A DNA stretch of 64,000 bases from NCBI GenBank assembly GCA_900095095.1, contig FMBT01000306.1:310001-374000 (forward strand), in the 5' to 3' direction. Positions 53,976-63,834 of this stretch are shown piece after piece. The notes beneath the pieces were generated by a model. It had not been told where the DNA came from and made no database searches. It worked only from the letters and a program-made list of their open reading frames with translations. A program made the translations under genes and the position numbers. The first letter of the stretch is position 1. Each line of letters begins with the position of its first letter. The stretch is from Fragilariopsis cylindrus CCMP1102. Taxonomy: Eukaryota; Bacillariophyta; Bacillariophyceae; Bacillariales; Bacillariaceae.

Positions 53976-56900
53976 ATGATGTCCACATTTTTACTAATAT
54001 CACGGTCGTCGTCGTATTATTGCAATGGCTTTCGTCTTCGGTCTACTGTCCGTCGAAGGAATGTTGTTCCGTATCCTCGTCTGCTGGCAACTACTACTAC
54101 TACTACTACTACTACGACTCCAACAGGGATGAGAAAATTGACACAATCATTATACAGCAATCCGACGAATACAATCAAACGAACCTTACTATATTCCACA
54201 TCCAGCGTCAGCACTAGTACCAGCAGCGACAACAGCATCAGCATCGACGATACAACCCTATATCGACAATTTAAAGACTTGTCAAGAGAAATACGACAAC
54301 ATGATGAATTGTATTATTCTGGGAATACCGATGATAATGTTATCTCTTCGATGATGATGACGACGACGACGTCGACGACGACGACGATGACGAATAACAA
54401 TGGTGTTCTTGTTCCTATTTCGGATGACGAATTTGATGCTTTAGTTCGACGAGAAGAAGAACTGGAACAAAAATATCCAGAATTTCTTCATGCTTGGAGG
54501 ATAGAATCGGGATTAGATCAAACCGCTACTCGTAGTGGACGGATAGGATCATCGTCATCATCATCGTCATCGTCATCATCATCATCATCGCAATCAAAAT
54601 CTACGGAAACAAAATCCACCCAAAACAAAAATAATGTTCGACTAAAACGAAAACATTTATCTCCAATGTTATCTCTGGATAACGTCCACGATGATGAACA
54701 ATTCCACGGTTGGTTAAGGAAGGTGGTCAAGGCAACGAACAACAAAGTGGTAGAACAAAATCCTTATACTAGTGATAATACTAATACGAACACTTCGATT
54801 TCGATTTCGATTATAACGGAACCGAAATTAGACGGAGTTAGTTTGTCTTTACACTATGAGACTAAGGAGGAAGTCAGTAGCATAATAGATGATGATAACG
54901 ACGAAGTTTCTTTGGATTTGGAATGGGCATCAACTCGCGGGGATGGAAAAATCGGACAAGATGTAACAGCGACGGCAAAGCAAATATCTGGGATCCCCCT
55001 TCGAATACAGCTGCCATTATCGTCATTGTCGTCATCGCAGCTGCATAATAGTAATGTCAGTAAAACATTTGCTATAGAAGTTCGAGGTGAAGTCGTTCTT
55101 CCCCGGTCTGGGTTCTTGCGTTTGCAATTGGAGCGAGAGGAGGAGAATGTCACTACTACCGATAATAATGATAATACGAACAAGACGGTAAATTCAACAT
55201 CATCATCATCGACCACCATCACTTCATTTTCTAACTCCCGTAATGCCGCATCTGGTATACTTCTCCGGAAGGACCCGAAAAATCCGGAAGAGGAACAAAT
55301 CCAATCTAATGAGCTACGATCTCTCCTTCAGTTTTACGCATACGATATATCGGGGCTACTTCAACCGCGTGACAACAACAGAATAAACACACATAGAGAC
55401 GAAGATGATAGCACCAGTTCAATTGATGACGACATATATATGGACAACACAAAATCCACGACGGCGACGGCAACGACGGTAGATAAGATAATGATAAAAG
55501 AGGAAGAAGGAGTAACAGAAATAGATGGTATAAGAATAAGACAACAATTGTCCGCTTGGGGCTTTCCAGTGGCACTACCGGTAACAATAAACGAAATCCA
55601 ATGGAATCATAATAATAAGGACATTATGGACAACAAAATCGATGATATTGAATGGGAGGAATCGCTACGAGAAGAAAGTATCCAGGATCAGATTCAACCG
55701 ATGTTAGATTATTACTCAGCCCTCAAACTACACCGAGAGCGACTCCAAGATGAAGACTTAGCAACTGCAACTGCAACAGCAACAGCAACAAAATTGAATA
55801 AGGATGGCACGAAACGACAATCACAGTCGTCGTCGTCACCAAAATCCGAGTATGATTGGGGAGATTTCGATGTGGATGGTTGTGTACATAAAGTATCGGA
55901 AGCAACAATTAAAGCCGCAATGGGATATTCCATGAAAAGTCCCAAGTGGGCTGTTGCTCACAAATTTCCAGCTCAATCCGCTGTATCACGGCTATTGGAT
56001 ATTGTAGTACAGGTTGGCCGGACGGGGGCTTTGACACCTGTGGCTATCTTAGAACCGGTCGAAGTGAATGGTGTAACTATCCAACGAGCAACATTGCACA
56101 ACTTTGGTCATTTAAAAGAAATATTGGGAGGAGATAACGACGATGATAAAATTCCAAAATACGAGCCCGTTTTGATCCGTAGGGCAGGAGATGTCATTCC
56201 ACAAGTTATCAAAAGGATTCAAGGTAGTACTACGTCGGTGAATGATGCAGGACCAGCAGATATGGATGTTGATGTCGACAAAGATAAGTGGATCTCTTTG
56301 GAACCTCCGAAAAGTTGTCCCGCTTGCGGATCACCTGTCACATATGATACATCCAGCTCTTCAGCATCGTCTATCGGGCAAGTAACGCGGTGTAATGGTC
56401 CGCCTTTACTTTGTCCACCAAGAGCCGTCACTTCCTTGAAACACGCTTTTTCACGAGATGCATTAGATATAACAGGATTATCTGAATCTCGAATCCAACA
56501 ATTAATGGATGCTGATTTTTTACGATATCCAAATGATATTTTCCAGATGGAAGATTCGAAGTGGGGGGATATCGCTGCCCTGCCAGGATGGGGAGAAAAA
56601 TCAGGCAAAAATCTTAGAGGATCTAGTGAGAAGGTTGCTTCAAACGGAATTGCCTTAAGTCGTTTTATTTTCTCTTTAGGAATACGTCATGTGGGGAAAC
56701 ATACATCAGAGCTTGTTGCTTCTTCGTATGGTACTGTTGAAGCCTTTTTAGTCGCATTAGACACAGCTGCACAAGAAAATACCGAATCATCAGAGCAATA
56801 CCGTCCATTTCCACAGCTGCAGAACAAACTGGGGATCGGACCGGTTATGGTAGAATCCCTTCTCGCTTTTTCGAAAACTGCTGAGCTAAGTGCCGCAAAA

Positions 56901-57260
56901 GACCTCGCAGAATCATTAAATGTTCTCGAAGAGGATGTTGTAGTAGATGAAGATTCTTCAGAAACGGACTCGTTATCTACGGAAAGTACCAACAAAAGTA
57001 ACCAACCTTGGAAGGGCTTTCGTGTAGTCTTCACCGGATCTTTAGATGGAATGACTAGATCTGAGGCACAGCGCATAGCGAAACAGCTTGGAGCAAAATC
57101 AACTCCTGGAAGTGTGAGCAAATCCACAGATTTGGTAGTGTATGGAGAGAAAGGTGGTAAGAAATTAGAACAAGCCCAAGAGCTTGGTGTTACTACTATG
57201 TATGCTCAAGACTTCATTCTTTTAGCAAAAGAAAAGGGATTCGTAGTTGAAAATAGCTAA
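53976..57260 (+). CDS. ligA: NAD+-dependent DNA ligase (bacterial LigA type)
   Basis: The protein of 1094 residues has the whole LigA domain order in one uninterrupted frame. Domain Ia is LSREIRQHDELYYSG and ISDDEFDALVRREEELE, with the Tyr pair that binds NMN. The adenylation domain has the nucleophile in EPKLDG (Lys284), ASTRGDGKIGQDVT, EVRGEVVLPRSGF, NSRNAASGILLRKDP, VHKVSE and WAVAHKFPA. The OB fold is VVQVGRTGALTPVAILEPVE and IRRAGDVIPQVIKRI. Then come the zinc finger (CPACGSP with Cys781 and Cys784, RCNG, LLCPPR), helix-hairpin-helix repeats (DIAALPGWGEKSGKNL, FSLGIRHVGKHTSELV) and a C-terminal BRCT domain (WKGFRVVFTGSLDGMTRSEA). Bacterial LigA has about 670 residues; the excess is Ser/Thr/Asn/Asp inserts and a long N-terminus. 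The N-terminus suggests organelle targeting but the organelle is unclear. LigA is rare in eukaryotes, so a bacterial origin is inferred. Confidence 0.93.
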   Translation: MMSTFLLISRSSSYYCNGFRLRSTVRRRNVVPYPRLLATTTTTTTTTTPTGMRKLTQSLYSNPTNTIKRTLLYSTSSVSTSTSSDNSISIDDTTLYRQFKDLSREIRQHDELYYSGNTDDNVISSMMMTTTTSTTTTMTNNNGVLVPISDDEFDALVRREEELEQKYPEFLHAWRIESGLDQTATRSGRIGSSSSSSSSSSSSSSQSKSTETKSTQNKNNVRLKRKHLSPMLSLDNVHDDEQFHGWLRKVVKATNNKVVEQNPYTSDNTNTNTSISISIITEPKLDGVSLSLHYETKEEVSSIIDDDNDEVSLDLEWASTRGDGKIGQDVTATAKQISGIPLRIQLPLSSLSSSQLHNSNVSKTFAIEVRGEVVLPRSGFLRLQLEREEENVTTTDNNDNTNKTVNSTSSSSTTITSFSNSRNAASGILLRKDPKNPEEEQIQSNELRSLLQFYAYDISGLLQPRDNNRINTHRDEDDSTSSIDDDIYMDNTKSTTATATTVDKIMIKEEEGVTEIDGIRIRQQLSAWGFPVALPVTINEIQWNHNNKDIMDNKIDDIEWEESLREESIQDQIQPMLDYYSALKLHRERLQDEDLATATATATATKLNKDGTKRQSQSSSSPKSEYDWGDFDVDGCVHKVSEATIKAAMGYSMKSPKWAVAHKFPAQSAVSRLLDIVVQVGRTGALTPVAILEPVEVNGVTIQRATLHNFGHLKEILGGDNDDDKIPKYEPVLIRRAGDVIPQVIKRIQGSTTSVNDAGPADMDVDVDKDKWISLEPPKSCPACGSPVTYDTSSSSASSIGQVTRCNGPPLLCPPRAVTSLKHAFSRDALDITGLSESRIQQLMDADFLRYPNDIFQMEDSKWGDIAALPGWGEKSGKNLRGSSEKVASNGIALSRFIFSLGIRHVGKHTSELVASSYGTVEAFLVALDTAAQENTESSEQYRPFPQLQNKLGIGPVMVESLLAFSKTAELSAAKDLAESLNVLEEDVVVDEDSSETDSLSTESTNKSNQPWKGFRVVFTGSLDGMTRSEAQRIAKQLGAKSTPGSVSKSTDLVVYGEKGGKKLEQAQELGVTTMYAQDFILLAKEKGFVVENS

Positions 57261-57711
57261 AGAAGCTGAATTTTTCTATAATTTTTAGTGCCCATCGAAT
57301 CCTATAAAAATTGAAAATGAGAGGTTTGATTTCATATAGCAATTTTTTCTACTAGCACTGTTAATTCATTCAGCATTCAAAGGGTCCATCAAAGTAGACT
57401 TTGCCATCTCAAACGATGCTTTTCTATCGCCACGCCAGTGCATCATCTGTCCTCGCTCTATCCTAGACGATATTTACCTTCCTTTGATTGGATATTTCAT
57501 GAGAGGCACTAGGTCGAACGAAACGCTACCTTCTACTTATCGTCATCCTCAAATGATACTTCACTGGTTCGTCATTTACAAGAAGAGAAATGTCGTTCCA
57601 ACTCTCAATCATGCATTCATAATATTGCTCATGAACTATTTCCAAGCAATGAAAATCATCTCATAGAGGCACGTATTATTTTTATTTGATCACAGTAATA
57701 GTAAAACCTAA
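57261..57711. other. Convergent intergenic spacer
   Basis: 450 bases of 3' flank. A 60-codon frame at 57484-57666 shows no recognisable protein and is probably chance. Confidence 0.45.
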
Positions 57712-58929
57712 CTACAGAGTAGTGATAGCTAATCCATCGGGAAGAGTGACCCGAACCTGCCGAATCTCTTCAAAGATAGCTAGAATCGGAGCCGAATGCT
57801 GCAATTGATGATTATTTGGTGCTTGAGTAGTTGAATTTCCGGTAGCAAATGCCGACTCAGGAGATCGAAGGGATGGTGGTGATGGATGAAGAAAAATGTC
57901 AAGCTCCGATAATGCAAGGTTACCAAGTCGGAAACGTAGATTATCGACACACGTTTGAAGTGCCTCCAGGATCATCGTACTACTTTCCTCTTGTTTCGTC
58001 ATCGACGACGACGACGATGATTGTGTCTTACTACTACTACTACTTTTTTCATCACCAGAGACAGTTGATAATGGTGTCATCGATGATTCACTCTGTTGAT
58101 GTTGATGTTGATGTTGATGTTGATGTTGATGTTGATGTTGATGTTGCTGTAGTGTTGGCGACGTCAACGGACAAACCATAACATTCCAAGACGCGCTTTC
58201 GAACAACCAATACGGTGACAAAAGAAACTGTGTCGCGGCGGCGTCCATTTGTTGCTGTTGCGACAACCTTTGATGCTGGAAAAATCTTCCCGAAAGAACG
58301 ACGTCGTTCGGATCTTTTACATTCCTTTGGATTCGTCCCGTCAGAAAGAATACAATTGATGAAGATGTATTATTGGTACCAGCAGCAGCAGCAGCACTAG
58401 TACTAGCAGTTGTGGCAGCGTTACTACTACTACTACTATTAGTAGGAGGATCATCAAAGATCAAGCGTTTCATTAGATATGCTGTAGCTGGAATCGTTTC
58501 TCGATGTGACACACCCACAACTGCTAATGGTCCACGTTGATTCCTACCAGGAATAATCAAATGAACACCGAATTCCGACCTCAATTTTTTTTCGATTTCA
58601 CGTACAGACTTACGTCTTTTATCAAGAGTAGATCCTTCGAAACATAGATGAAAGCGCCGTGATGGTGGTACTCCTCCTGTTCCCGATGACTGATTATTAT
58701 GATTTGAATTTGATGGAGAAGCCGAAACTGAAACTGACGATGACGCAATTTCCGCATATTCTGGAACATCCAATTGAATCAGACAATTGCATTCCTTTAA
58801 TGGTGGAGGGATTAATTTGTTTGGATCATCTCCTCGTTTTTTATTATTATCGGATGGAGGACGATAATTTCTTCCTCCATGACCTCTTTTCCCTACACCT
58901 ATACGTACGGAAGAACCATGGCTATACAT
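57712..58929 (-). CDS. Hypothetical protein, Gln/His and Ser repeats
   Basis: A protein of 405 residues in one frame that I do not assign. The N-terminus is basic and Gly-rich (VGKRGHGGRNYRPP). A conserved-looking part follows: CNCLIQLDVPEYAEI, RFHLCFEGSTLDKRRKSVRE, IEKKLRSEFGVHLIIPGRNQ and GPLAVVGVSHRETI, then TAYLMKRLIF. The helix-GRNQRG-strand order slightly recalls a KH-type RNA-binding domain, without certainty. After poly-Ser/Ala comes IVFFLTGRIQRNVKDPNDVV, a (HQ)n run from a 6-base CAACAT repeat (58093-58146) and a C-terminal part (LEALQTCVDNLRFRLGNLAL, IRQVRVTLPDGL). Its strand- and helix-rich ends look conserved, so a real gene is likely. No signal peptide. Confidence 0.6.
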   Translation of the reverse strand: MYSHGSSVRIGVGKRGHGGRNYRPPSDNNKKRGDDPNKLIPPPLKECNCLIQLDVPEYAEIASSSVSVSASPSNSNHNNQSSGTGGVPPSRRFHLCFEGSTLDKRRKSVREIEKKLRSEFGVHLIIPGRNQRGPLAVVGVSHRETIPATAYLMKRLIFDDPPTNSSSSSNAATTASTSAAAAAGTNNTSSSIVFFLTGRIQRNVKDPNDVVLSGRFFQHQRLSQQQQMDAAATQFLLSPYWLFESASWNVMVCPLTSPTLQQHQHQHQHQHQHQHQHQQSESSMTPLSTVSGDEKSSSSSKTQSSSSSSMTKQEESSTMILEALQTCVDNLRFRLGNLALSELDIFLHPSPPSLRSPESAFATGNSTTQAPNNHQLQHSAPILAIFEEIRQVRVTLPDGLAITTL

Positions 58930-59041
58930 ATGACAATAGATACTAATGCACCATAGATCTACTACTACTACTACTGCTGCTACTATTATCGAGACGACGA
59001 CGAATGAATCGAATCAATCAATCTTAAATCACCTTCTCGAC

Positions 59042-59154
59042 CGATCACGATTAAATTCAAATGTTTTTGAAGGCAATGCGTTTCATATCATCAATTGCTT
59101 TCTATTAGCTTGATGCTGTGCTCACACTAGGGACCTTAATAATAATAAGCTCGT
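59042..59154. repeat. 113-base direct repeat, copy 1
   Basis: Begins CGATCACGATTAAATTCAAA and ends AATAATAATAAGCTCGT; about 95% identical to 59287-59400 with a spacer of 132 bases. Non-coding. Confidence 0.85.
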
Positions 59155-59286
59155 AATTTCAGGGGGTACAAGTAATCGACACAACACATTCACATCCTGC
59201 CTAACGCTACGCGCTTTTCGATTATGGTACTACATTAGTGTTTACTAGGATGGCCCTGTCCACAAGTTTCAAGTTATATCGTAAAA

Positions 59287-59400
59287 CGATCACGATTAAG
59301 ATTCAAATGTTTTTGAAGGCAATGCGTTTCATATCATCAATTGCTTTCTATAAGCTTCATGCTGTGATCACACTAGGGACCTTAATAATAATAAGCTCGT
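59287..59400. repeat. 113-base direct repeat, copy 2
   Basis: Second copy of 59042-59154 with a few substitutions and one extra base. The spacer between the copies has no coding potential. Confidence 0.85.
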
Positions 59401-59471
59401 GGTTATACTAGTTACTGTATTGAGTCCTGTCCTTTGTTTGTTTCCTTCGTTCATGCATTCGGTTCATTCTG

Positions 59472-59530
59472 ATTTTAACCATTTTAATTTGCTAAAAGAT
59501 CAAGATCATCAATAATAATGACTGACTCCA
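59472..59530 (+). mobile_element. Small fragment of the Copia-type gag fossil
   Basis: This stretch is clearly similar to 62826-62875, the 3' end of the gag-like region, and includes the block TTTTAATTTGCTAAAA and the following CATCAATAAT-ATGACTGACT. It is a fossil fragment of the same family, separated from the main remnant by the GT31 gene. Confidence 0.6.
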
Positions 59531-59674
59531 AAAGCTTCTTCTCCTCGCTTCTAATCTAGAAAGAAATAGCCATATTATCCATGTGTGTTGTGACTGGATG
59601 GGAATTGCTAGCTTTATAAAACAAATTATTATTAGCAAGCACCTTCGGCAATTGAAGCGCTCTGCGCAACTCCA

Positions 59675-61063
59675 TCAATTTGTCATCACTGTCGTAGATG
59701 TATCAAGCCAGTCGAGACTCCGCGAATAGTTAAAAATATCTGCCATATTTTCCGGACTAAGTCGATGACATACAGCACTAGTTGGATGCTTCCGACACGC
59801 ATCCGCACCACCATTGTTGCAATAATTGTCGATTCGCTTATAAAGAAGACTCGAATCCAATGCAAACATCCGTCCATGAGGTGTTTGCGCATCGAATTCG
59901 TGGTGCCAGTTGCCATCCCCGATGGGGGTATGTCGCGAAATGTTGTAAAAGTTGACAAAATACCCAACGGCCCAGTCCGAATGCACGCAAAAATGGTCGT
60001 CCGACGCTGTGAAGGCCCCCATAAGATCCGAGACCGACATTCCAGGGGTGAAGAGGGTGTGCTCTCCGGCATGGACTTCTGTGGATGGTGAAAGATGAAG
60101 GCACGCGCCTTTGATGAAAGACGACATCAACCCCTTTCCAGAGTGTCGTGAGTCCTCGGTACTATAGTTGGAGTTGCAGTCCAGAGGAGTTGCAAACCGT
60201 TCTAGTGCCCCTCTCGAAAAAAAAGTTCCAAATCCACCAAAGGGGAAGGAGAACTTGACCAATTGAACGGGACTCGGTCGGACCATACAACCTGCATAGA
60301 CTGTCGGCACGTTGGGTGCCTGCGGCTCCAGCAATAGTTGTTTGCCATCGTTGCTGCGTTTCGGCTCTCGTTCACCGTCCTGCTCCAGTCGCTCTCGCTC
60401 TTTGGGTTGGCGACACAATTTCTCGGAAATGTACGTAAGATTCACTGCGGTATCATCATCCCCTAAGATCAAATAATCTGGAAAAATGTCGGAGGAGTCG
60501 ACGCCACTCGCTGCGGCTGCGAACGCTGCCTCTCGGTACAGTCGCAACAGCTTGGAAAGAGCGGCTGTAAACCTCCGTTGCGCGCACATCCAACCTCCGG
60601 GGTTCGACTTTGGTTCCAGCCACTCTTCTCTCGCATAGTGATTCATCCACATATCCGTGAGCCAGTTGGTGGCGTTTTTTTGTTTCCAGAACTCCCTCCC
60701 CCTCGGTTTCTTGCACTTTCTCGACATCGCATAGGCATAGTCGGCCGTGACGTTGACCGAACAGTTTGGATCGGGATCGTCGAGTTCGTTGGCGGCAATG
60801 AAGAAACGGCGGGAGGGGTGGGAGGCCCATGTCGTGTTTTGGGCTTTTTGGAGACGGGGAAGGGTTCGGGAACCGATGGAGAGGATGTCAATCGTACATC
60901 TTGTACCACTGCTGCTGCTGCCGCCGCCGCTTGTTTTTGTGCTGTTACGACTCCTGGAATCATGGTTGCTTGGATTGAGTCGGGTTACAACTAATGATCT
61001 GCGGAATAACTCGTCGCCCGAATGAATGGTATGCAGATTGATCCATGATGATGATGATGATGA

Positions 61064-61094
<31 letters not shown>

Positions 61095-61357
61095 AATGAT
61101 ACACCGTCTCTCTTAGTAGTGTTGCTTATCCTAGCACTTGGTGCAAATGAATCCTCGGAATTCATCTCATTATTCTGTTTCTCGAACACTCTAATGGAAT
61201 TCTTCAAGTTGGGTAGGACTAGAAAAACAGAGCACAGAAAAAAGATGGCAAATTTTTTTTGCTCGCTCCTTCCGAATGCTCGTTTTTCCCTTTCTTCGGG
61301 AGGGTTTGGCAAGTTCTTCCGGCTTAGACGTAAACCAGTTTTACGACCTCTCGCCAT
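59675..61357 (-). CDS. GT31/Fringe-like glycosyltransferase
   Basis: A type II membrane protein of 560 residues. A basic cytosolic N-terminus is followed by a transmembrane segment (KFAIFFLCSVFLVLPNL, about 35-51) and a Ser-rich stem. The luminal catalytic part has TIDILSIGSRT, TTWASHP, RRFFIAANELDD, the metal-binding DxD in FPDYLILGDDDTAVN, and FPFGGFGTFFSRGALE, the Gly-Gly-x-Gly block of Fringe-like enzymes. Further on are AFTASDDHFCVHSDWAVGYF and paired Cys. The domain order fits GT31 beta-glycosyltransferases of the Golgi. It is GC-richer than most neighbours, but keeps diatom-like Ser and Asp repeats. The sugar donor and acceptor cannot be told from the sequence. Confidence 0.8.
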
Positions 61358-61499
61358 AGTCTTATTGAGATCTAGAATCGATTGATGGCTTGATACCGGT
61401 ACAGTAATTATAAGGAATGATGCAAATTGATATGCTGAAGTAAAAAAATGTGTTGAGGCTGTTTCAAAATAATTTTCAGGATTCGAGGTTGTTTCAGGA

Positions 61500-62900
61500 T
61501 TCCATTGCGCGCGCGCTGAAAATATTTTAGTTGGGGGATGGGGGATATATTTAAGAGTCCCCCATTAATTTATAAATCTCCTCCTCTTTTCAAGTTTCGG
61601 AAAAGTCAAACAACAGCAACAGAAGAACCAAAAGGCCAATCCTCCCAACTCAAAGAAGAAACAACCATCCGTTGTCAAATCTAAAATTGAAGGTATAGCA
61701 TCAGGCATCAATCCCATGAAGGGGGCTGTGATTGCTTGAAGCAACGGGGACTTGACTGGGCAATTCCGTGTGTTTCGAAAGAAACTGGCAGAAGCCACTG
61801 CCGACGACAAGGCATATGTACTTGATTCTGCCATCCTTGATCTAGTTACAAAGGTGAAATCCGATTTTGTACAGCCAAAACCGGATCCATTGGTTCATTC
61901 CAACCTCATCGAGGTAGTGGATGCTGATGGAGAACTCACCGGTGAAAGAAAACTGGTTTGTCATAACCCAATTTTAAAGGAACAGATTGATACTGAAAAA
62001 TATGGATCTAAAAATCCAGAAATCAAACTGGAATCATTTGTTTCATCATTATGAACAACATTATGAAGGATAATTTTGACAACAATTGGCAATGTCGAAA
62101 AGAGCATTCTAATATATTGTCGTACTGACAGTAGAATGGCATCTGTTGAAAGCGACAAAGATCTAATTGGATTCTTACTTATCCTACAATCTATGTGTGC
62201 ACAAAACAATGGTGGAATGAAAGTTGATGAAGAATACCGGAACTTAATCACCATACAAGCTGCTGTTAGCTGGAGACAGGACCCAAAGGTAGATGATGCT
62301 ACACTCGCAGATCAAATCAAAGATCGATATGGCTCTGCCATACACACATGTGGAAAATTTGTGTTTGGGCAGCCGGTTTACAACAAAGTCCTTGCCAACT
62401 ACTGCACACCAATGGCATTTAAGGAGTATATGCTCCTATCTGATGCGGATCAGATCCCTATCAACAAAATTGTCAAGGAAAGATGCATCGCAAAGCTGAT
62501 CATAAAGAACTCACTTAATGATCGGGCACGAGATCAACTTTCGGAGACGTCCTCGGTCAACAATAGTACATGTATGTTATTCCAATACCATCAGCGAAGC
62601 TCTGTCTTTGCTGTCTACTTTCAAGATTCAGAAGCCAAACAATGGTAATAAGAAGAAGGAAGAGATTGCTGTGGTTTCATATCACGATGATGTCGATACA
62701 ATCGATATCCCCCCTGTGGATGACATCATCTTGGAAGATGCACCCAATGATGAACCTGATATTATTGAACCTGATATTAATGATATCAACAATTCTATTA
62801 TCGCAGAAGACAAAGGTATTATGTTTGACAATTTTAATTTGCTAAAAAATCAAAATCATCAATAATATGACTGACTCACTCATTTCAACTTACGACTACG
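61500..62900 (+). mobile_element. Copia-type (CoDi-like) LTR element fossil, gag region
   Basis: The coding-like part at about 61750-62870 reads as a Gag-like protein of diatom Ty1/Copia elements: a helical region, AAVSWRQDPKVDDATLADQI, KDRYGSAIHTCGKFVFGQ, and a region near IVKERCIAKLIIKNSLNDRA followed by the typical Leu-rich end and an acidic tail. It is broken in about two or three places, and no protease, integrase or reverse transcriptase region is seen. Upstream (61500-61570) is a GC run and a TATATTTAAGAG stretch that could belong to the 5' end of the element. Age is probably moderate, since protein-level similarity is still readable. Confidence 0.55.
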
Positions 62901-62976
62901 ATAATTAAAGGTTTTTAGGTACACACACTATTTTTGGCTTGCTTTGATAAAAAAGAGAACTTTATGAACGCGGAAA

Positions 62977-63225
62977 GTGAAAAAGAGATATTTTTGTAAA
63001 CATTAGACAAGACTATTAAGTAAGGAATGTTTCGTGTACACTAGTACAAGCGTATACGACTGAATAATATTCAGTACTGATTGGGAGAATTAGCGCTATA
63101 AGTGATAAAAAGAGATATTTTTGTCACCATTAGACAGACTATTAAGTAGGACCTAAGGAATGTTTCGTGTACACTATACATGTACGACTGAATATTGTTC
63201 AGTACTAATTGCGAGAATGATATGA
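62977..63225. repeat. Tandem duplication, unit about 125 bases
   Basis: Two adjacent copies, each beginning GTGA-AAAAGAGATATTTTTGT and running through GGAATGTTTCGTGTACACTA to a GAAT-AT-TTCAGTACTNATTG end. The copies differ by small indels and substitutions. Non-coding. Confidence 0.8.
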
Positions 63226-63294
63226 TTTTAGTTATGGTAATTTCTTTTTATTTATGTATCAGGTCTATTTTTGAGATGTCATAATATTCAATAT

Positions 63295-63560
63295 AGAACA
63301 TTATCGAAAACCCTCAAATCAATGATGGCGATCAATTGTGTCACAATATTTATTTGGTCGTCTTATTCTTCATTCTTTCTCATTTACAGTAATCGTGCGT
63401 CTACAGTATGAGAGAACATTATCGAAAATCTCAGCAATGCGCCATTCAATGCATCGATGAACATCTTTATATTTGGTCGTCTTGTTCTTCATTCTTCATT
63501 CTTTCTCATTTCCTCACCTTACCATCACTAAGTCTCCATTACAGTAATCGTGCGTCTTTG
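63295..63560. repeat. Second tandem duplication
   Basis: A unit starting AACATTATCGAAAA near 63298 and again near 63415, each with TTATTTGGTCGTCTT or a near copy, CATTCTTTCTCATTT and CAGTAATCGTGCGTCT. The second copy has an insertion. Non-coding. Confidence 0.75.
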
Positions 63561-63834
63561 TTCACACCTATCTATAAACTGTATGCAAACGGTGTTCTAC
63601 TGTTACAGCATAGTGGAACTTTTACGAAGGTCATGTGACATCACGAAGAACAGTAATATAATATAAAATCAAATCAAAAACAGAAGACATACACACAGAA
63701 TGAATCGATCGATCGATCGTGTTCCATAAAAAGCCTATTCGTAATAACAATATAAGAACAACATCATACAATTACAATAGAATACAACAAACAGCAATTG
63801 TAATACTGTAGACGCAAAACTATACTAACCCATC

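Noticed and set aside
57484-57666. 60-codon plus frame after the ligase
   Set aside because: No motif and no repeat-type codon bias; probably chance in the 3' flank.
62977-63560. Tandem repeats considered as a CRISPR-like array
   Set aside because: Only two copies of each unit, long units, no regular spacers, eukaryotic context.
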